Shown: one piece after another, positions 58,656-64,000 of the stretch | Numbering within the stretch: position 1 is the first letter of the stretch | Layout of the letters: each line of letters begins with the position of its first letter | Assembly (NCBI RefSeq): GCF_018687715.1 | Contig: NC_056761.1 | Coordinates: 16,692,001 to 16,756,000, forward strand | DNA from: Carya illinoinensis | Taxonomy: Eukaryota > Streptophyta > Magnoliopsida > Fagales > Juglandaceae | Direction of reading: 5' to 3' | DNA length: 64,000 bases | Notes under the pieces: model-generated | Database searches by the model: none | What the model was told of the DNA's origin: nothing | The model's input: only the letters and a program-made list of their open reading frames with translations | Translations under genes and position numbers: made by a program

Positions 58656-60360
58656 TTGTGGTAATACTAAATGAAGTTAACTGGATATATGAACCTGCAA
58701 CTTGAGAGAATCTAGCTCACTAGGTTTCATAATAGATTTCTTTTGAGGTAATGCTGTAATGGATTGAGTATAGGTGATGGTTAAAATTGACTTTAACATG
58801 TAATTGAGATTTTAATGGTTAATTTCCAGAAATATTTGGTGTGATCAGAAATAGTAGATTTAAAGTGCTATTCTATAAATCATGCATTTCTTAGTGTATG
58901 AGAGGATACATAATGCTTAAACAAGTTGAATGAAAGATTGAAAGAAAATTATTGGTATACCAAAGAATAATTATTTCCCTTTTCTCAATCAATTAGACTA
59001 GTTATATATATACAATCTTCTCTAGTAGGCACTTACAAACAATATTACTACTAGATGCAAAATATACTTTGATATATAACATTCCTCCATATTCTTTTCT
59101 AATCCTGTCCAATATTATTCTTTGGTATCAAGATACTCATGTGGTACATAGTACAAGTAGTAGTTTAATAAGAGACTTGTGATGTTAACTGGATATTAGA
59201 ACCTACAACTTGAGAGAATCTAGCCTAGTGGCATCGAGAAAATATTATATTGAGGTAATGGTAGAAATGGATTGAGCATAGGTGATGGTTAAAGTAGCTG
59301 AGTTTACCATGATATTGTTTTTTAAATGGTTAATTTTCGGAATTATTTGTTATCTATTATTTTTGCATCAGATTTGTAGTTTTATTCTATAAATCATGCA
59401 TTTCTAACAACATAAGATTGGTGTGAATCAATCCAGAAGTTGTATGACGATCTTTTGATAGGATTTTATTGGTAGAGAAATAATTATTTCCCTTTTCTCA
59501 ATCAGATTACCTGTTATATATACAATCTTCTCTTGACCAAGGCACTTACAAAAGAGGTTAATACTAGATGCAGTTATGTAATTTCAATAATGTTTGATTC
59601 CTCCATATTCTTTTCTAATGATGTCCAATATTATTCTATGTTTGAAGATACTCATGTGATACCAAGTACAAGTAGTAGTTTAATAAAAGACAATGATGTT
59701 AACTGGTTTTAGCACCTGGAACTTGAGAGAATCTAGCTTACTAGGCAAAATAAAAAGTTTGCTGAAATGGTAAAGACTTGTTGACTGAACTATAGGACTT
59801 GGTTTATAGCTGGACTTTAGCATGTAATTGTTTTGACTATGGTTAATTTCCCTCCATATTTGGTGTGATGATTCTGCATTAGATTTGATGATCTATTACT
59901 CTAATCATGCATTTCTTAGCATATGAGAGGAGTCTCATTCTAAAACAAGTTGTCTGGTTTTTTGAAAGGATTTTATTGGTTTAGAAATAATTATTTCCCT
60001 ATTCTCAATCAATTTATTTGTTAAACTTATACAATCTTCTCTAGCAGCCACTTATAAAAGATGCATAAATACTAGATGCAGTTATATAATTTCATAAATA
60101 GCATTCCTCCATATTCCACCAAAACCTTTCAATATTATTCTCACATTCCAAAAAACAAATCAGATGCCAAGTACAAGTAGTAAGACAAGGTTTCATGATG
60201 TTTGTGATATTTAAACATATACTTGAGAGAATATAGCTTAATAGGTAAAAATAAAATTCTGTCTAGGTTGGACTGTAATGGAGTTTTGGTGAATGATTTT
60301 TGTTCAACAATTCAGGTTGAATGGTATGGAGTAGGCTGTAGAGTGTGTTTTGACTGTAAT
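58656..60360. repeat. About 3.3 copies of a 510-bp tandem repeat
   Basis: The landmark GAACCTGCAACTTGAGAGAATCTAGC occurs at about 58690, 59200, 59713 and (decayed) 60220, giving periods of about 508-513 bp. Each unit also carries TAATTATTTCCCTTTTCTCAATC, TACAATCTTCTCT and TCCTCCATATTCTTTTCTAA. It is inside the CACTA element near its 3' end and has no coding capacity. Confidence 0.9.
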
Positions 60361-61722
60361 TGTTTTCATCTTTGTAATATGCAGGTACATATGACAGATT
60401 GATACGAGGGAAGCTTGTAATTTTTTGATGCACTAATGAACCTGCCTACAGGATGCTATATATAGATTTCACTCCCAGGTTTAAATGTATAGCCATGTTG
60501 AGGACTGATCCCATGAGTGGCACATGATATAATTTCTAGCACACCAGTGGTAGATAGTATTTAAGACTATGACCAGATTTTGCATGACATTTCTTCTTTC
60601 TATCATGTATAATGTATAATGTTGTGAACGTAAATGAGATGTTAATTCAAGCTTGTATGAAAACTCAATGGCAATATTCTACATGAAAACAGAGTAATAT
60701 ATATGCTGTTTTAGTTTGCTGAACATGTGAAAAAAGCTACATTAAATCTAAAACAAAAAGTCCTACAAACAAGGATTGGCAGAGTACAGGCTATTACAAG
60801 AGACTGATACGAGTTCTCAGGTTGTTCAAAAATGAAGGCTCAAAGAATATGTTGGAGATTTATTTACAAGGTTGTTAAATTGACACATATTGTAAAAATG
60901 GGTTCAGGGGCAAATTTCTCAATATTATACATATCTATAGAAGTAGACTATTGTACGTACGTATGAAATGCAAATGGGTTTATGAGTAGTTGAGATTGAC
61001 GGAACAATTACCTGTGGGTTGGTTTCTGAGATTCAGTTCCAGCCATAATAACATACGTAGCTGATCATGAATTCGGAAAAAAGTATAAAAAAAACAGTAG
61101 ATTTCTGCCCAACAAATTCATCGTGAATCCGCAGGAAATGCCTCTATTTATTCATCGCAATAACCATCCAAGGGCAATTGGCATTTTTGACGAATCGAGT
61201 GCCAGATCAAATTCACCAGAATCTCATCCCCATTGTTTTATATATTTTCCCGATTTTCCAGCAAAAAGCTGAAGTAGCTTTTACGGTGACCCAAACAATT
61301 CGTAGTAAGCATTAAACAGTGGCGTCCCAATATTTGGCAGTAATTGCCCTTCAATCCAAGATGGGATCGAATCATTGCTGCCGGAGCAGTCGGTAGCAAC
61401 ATACTCGAGGAATTTCAGTGTGCCCAAATTCGCCGAATCGTAACGATTGCCGTGCTAGAGAATGGCCGTAACTATCACCGAAATTGGCCTTCAAAGCCGA
61501 CGAATTTCCACCGAAATTGCCCTTCAAACCCTCGGTGTCCATCGTCTTTTGCTACGGGAACCATTGGCAGCTTTATCTATAGCAACTGCGGCCACCTTCA
61601 AGTATTCACCGAAATTAGTCTGACCAGACGTATTAGTCCCGACCAATTAGCGGTGAAATGAGCTCGCAGTAGTTCATCTGACTCTGCGATAAAACAGGGT
61701 AATTGCGGTGAGGTCGCACCCC
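60361..61722. other. CACTA 3' arm, subterminal
   Basis: From about 61080 short motifs such as AATTCG, GAATTTC, CCGAAATTG and GCAGTAATTGCCC recur, the usual look of CACTA subterminal repeats that bind the transposase. No gene. Confidence 0.55.
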
Positions 61723-61747
61723 GCAAAACTTGGTTTTTCTTGTAGTG
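61723..61747. repeat. CACTA right terminal inverted repeat
   Basis: The 25-bp complement of the left end; it ends TTGTAGTG and is followed by the TSD copy TGG. Confidence 0.97.
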
Positions 61748-61750
61748 TGG

Positions 61751-62382
61751 TATTTCATGAGTTCTTGGATAAATTTGTAGTAGTGTTCATTGATGACATA
61801 TTAATATACTCTAGGGATAAAACTAAACATGAAGAGCATATAAGACAAGTACTTGGGAGACTCAGAGATAGGAAATTATTTGCTAAGTTGAAGAAGTGTG
61901 AATTTTGGCTTGAGTCCATTTCGTTTTTGGGGCATGTAGTGTCAAAGGATGGTATCTTAGTAGACCCTCGGAAAGTTGAAGCAGTAGTAAACTGGGTAAG
62001 ACCAACCAATGTACATGAGATCAGCAGTTTCTTGGGTTTGGCTGGATATTACCGTCGATTTATTGACAGCTTCTAAAAAATAGCAGTTTCTCTTACTAGG
62101 AAGAATACTAAGTTTGAGTGGACTACAAAGTGTGAAAAAAGCTTCCAAGAATTGAATAAGCAATTAGTGACAAATCCAGTTTTCACAGTTCCCAATGAGG
62201 GATGAGGATTTGTGGTTTATAGTGACACTTCAAGGTTGGGGTTGGGGTGTGTATTGATGCAACACTGGAAAGTCATAGCTTATGCTTCACAGAAGTTGAA
62301 GGCATATGAACAAAATTACCCCACACATGATCTAGAATTAGCAGATGTGGTCTTTGCACTTAAGATTTGGAGGCATAACTAA
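61751..62382 (+). pseudogene. Gypsy pol: rest of RT and RNase H (broken)
   Basis: It continues in frame with the part ending at 45218: [20 protein letters not shown] contains the FIDD catalytic site, followed by [40 protein letters not shown] and [19 protein letters not shown], then a stop at 62074-62076. RNase H reads [55 protein letters not shown] and [14 protein letters not shown]. It ends at about 62382, so integrase and the 3' LTR are missing. Confidence 0.92.
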
Positions 62383-62443
62383 CTTGCCTTAAAAATTGTT
62401 TTAAGAATTACTCCTAAGTATAAGAGTTGTCAAGTAGTAATAG
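62383..62443. other. Short unassigned spacer
   Basis: About 60 bp (TTTTAAGAATTACTCCTAAGTATAAG) between the gypsy RNase H break and the next LTR start. It resembles gypsy leader or LTR flanking text but is too short to assign. Confidence 0.3.
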
Positions 62444-63188
62444 TGTAACAGCCCGCTAGAAATTCAATGGTGGAATTTCTATAGACTTTAGGAATCTCGT
62501 GAAAACTCCATAAGTTTTCACGAATCGACTAATCGCAAATGTTTTAGCCTGTCAAACATAGTCAGTGTTATCACTCGCTATGGTGTCAGAAATACGATTT
62601 TAATTGTTTGAGGAAGTTAGAAGTGTCAGAATACGTTATAATCTACTCCACTAGACTCAGTTGAATATTTAGGATTTTATAGCACAATAACCCATTTTCA
62701 TAATTTTGGACGAAACGGCTGTTCGAAACTGTGAATTTATTTTTAGGGGTACTTCGAAACGATTTTCACTATAGGTTAATATGATTATTTAGGATTTTTC
62801 AGTACAAAGTTTATTACGCATTTTTGTGGAGGGAATAGTAACCTCAATAAGCGTACTAAGTGCAGTGTTTTCAAAATCACAATGTGGAATGTCCAAATTA
62901 GGTTAGAGAAGTTTTATTCGGACACTTGGCAACATCTTAACCACATCTAGTGAATATTATTAGACACTTGGTACAAAGAGAAACCATTAGATGGATTTCT
63001 GAAGAAAATCAAGGTGTGAGATCATGCAACCTAAGCAAAACGTTTTTCATCAACCAAATTGAGCCAGATCAAAAAGGGTTTCAACCCTAGTGAAACCCTA
63101 AATGGTTGGAATTCAATTGAAAAATCCCAAAAGCTTGGTTGAAACCGAAACCCTAAACGGTTTCTTAAAACCCTAAAGTTAGCCTTCA
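62444..63188 (+). repeat. LTR start of another gypsy-like element
   Basis: TGTAACAGCCCGCTAGAAAT is a classic gypsy LTR opening. It runs about 745 bp of AT-rich text and is interrupted at 63189 by a second LTR-like start. Its 3' end is outside or destroyed. Confidence 0.55.
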
Positions 63189-64000
63189 TGTGATACCCCG
63201 TTTTTACGTGTATTTTTACTAAATGAGTATTTTTAATTTAATTAATATATTGGTTCTTTTATTTTAAATTATTGTATTTTAAATTGGTTTTTATTTTATT
63301 TGATGTGGTGTTTAATTTATTTTAGTCGTTTTATGTTTTCAAAATCATTTTCGACGGATCAGTTTTTGGACTCCGGAGGTGAGGACTGGACCTCATTTCT
63401 TTTCCCTCATCTTTTCTTTTTCTTTTTTCTTTTTTCTTTTTCCTTTTTTCTTTCTTTTTCTTTCTTTTCTTCTTCTTCTTTTTCCTTCTTCTCCTCCCGT
63501 GCGCCCGTTTCTCTCTCTTCCTCTCTTCTTCGCCTTTCAGCTCAGCTGCCCAGACCTGCCGCCGCCGGCTAGCGTGGTCTACACCACCCCCACCATTCGG
63601 TCCCCCTCCGGCCGATGATCACTTCCACCAAATATCACCACCATCCGAGCCGCCGATCACCACCTAGAGCACATCTAAGCCGCACGGCTTTTTGCCATTT
63701 CTGGCGCCGTCGCTCCACCTTCGGCCACCATCTCTGCACAACTTCTTCTCCTACCTCTTGCCATCTTAACCCACCCAATTTTAGCCCCGATCCATTGCCG
63801 GAGCAACTCCCACGAGCTCAACTCCGTTCAACCCCTTTTGGCGCTTCCACCGCCAAAACCCCTAGGGGAGGTCATGGTGCATTCGGATTAATTGGTTATT
63901 GTTATGAGTTGGATTTGGGCCAAACGAGACTTTTGGCATGATATTTGGAAAGGATATGTTTTTTTTGGGCCAAATGGAATTTTTGGCATGCGTGGAAAAA
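63189..64000 (+). repeat. Second, nested LTR start (runs off window)
   Basis: TGTGATACCCCGTTTTTACG again is a typical chromovirus-type LTR opening. A pyrimidine tract (about 63393-63500) and a GC-rich patch with short open frames (63520-63860) follow. No gene is supported; the rest is beyond the window. Confidence 0.55.
63393..63500 (+). repeat. Pyrimidine-rich (TTTTC)n tract
   Basis: A low-complexity CTTTT run inside the LTR, which yields Ser/Phe-rich open frames of no meaning. Confidence 0.9.

Larger units (their letters stand above)
45219..61747 (+). mobile_element. CACTA (En/Spm) transposon, 16.5 kb
   Basis: Both ends are intact. The left end CACTACAAGAAAAACC... at 45219-45243 and the right end at 61723-61747 are perfect 25-bp inverted repeats, and a 3-bp target duplication TGG stands at 45216-45218 and 61748-61750. 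It holds two transposase genes in the same orientation: TNP2-like (49008-52645) and Ptta/En-Spm type (56549-58377), plus long non-coding arms and a 510-bp tandem array. Removing it rejoins the gypsy RT frame exactly. One frameshift and two stop codons in the genes suggest it is not autonomous now. Confidence 0.96.

Noticed and set aside
63300..63618. Ser/Phe-rich open frames
   Set aside because: Translations of the pyrimidine tract in the LTR.

Overview
This is a plant nuclear window, almost certainly from a woody eudicot. It is AT-rich, has GT-AG introns and carries plant-only transposon families: DUF4283-type LINEs, a UBN2-type copia gag, Ty3-gypsy pol, and a CACTA/En-Spm element with TNP2-like and Ptta-type genes. 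A small AT-rich MITE family at about 24.0 and 25.5 kb resembles one I remember as common in Fagales such as walnut and hickory, but that placement is from memory and tentative.

Host genes are sparse. One reverse-strand exon of unknown function lies at about 437-620. A four-exon papain-like (C1A) cysteine protease lies at 4478-6142; its Gln/Cys/His/Asn active-site residues are present but no inhibitory prodomain is visible. Two broken copies of a cystatin-related gene lie on the minus strand. One, at about 24.8 kb down to 16.25 kb, is split by a 7.6 kb LTR element and a MITE. The other, at 37.9-38.2 kb, is cut off by a copia fragment.

Layout: 1-7.7 kb holds the host-like segment, a long inverted repeat at 2.27-3.22 kb, and matched GA/CT arrays. 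7.7-16.2 kb holds two degenerate LINEs of different families. 16.41-23.97 kb is a young LTR element (1080/1081 bp LTRs, about 99% identical by eye, 5-bp TSD, PBS, PPT) that encodes gag but no pol, and that has a second gene behind an apparent spliced leader. 27.0-31.7 kb is a reverse-strand LINE related to the first. 33-37.7 kb holds two copies of a 1.5-1.75 kb LTR-like repeat around a gypsy LTR/gag fragment. 38.2-38.75 kb is a copia 3' end. From somewhere after about 38.8 kb to 62.4 kb lies a Ty3-gypsy element split by a solo LTR (TSD GAGGT) and by a 16,529-bp CACTA element (25-bp perfect TIRs, TSD TGG). 62.4-64 kb holds two nested LTR starts.

The most interesting part is the 16.4-24 kb element: gag with three zinc knuckles, no pol, a second ORF resembling the 'putative plant transposon protein' class behind a 735-bp leader intron, six 51-bp CTCGAG-rich repeats in U3 just upstream of a TATA box, and extra polypurine-tract copies. 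The CACTA element is complete in structure, but its transposase has one frameshift and one CGA-to-TGA-type stop. All homology statements come from reading motifs; no database search was run.
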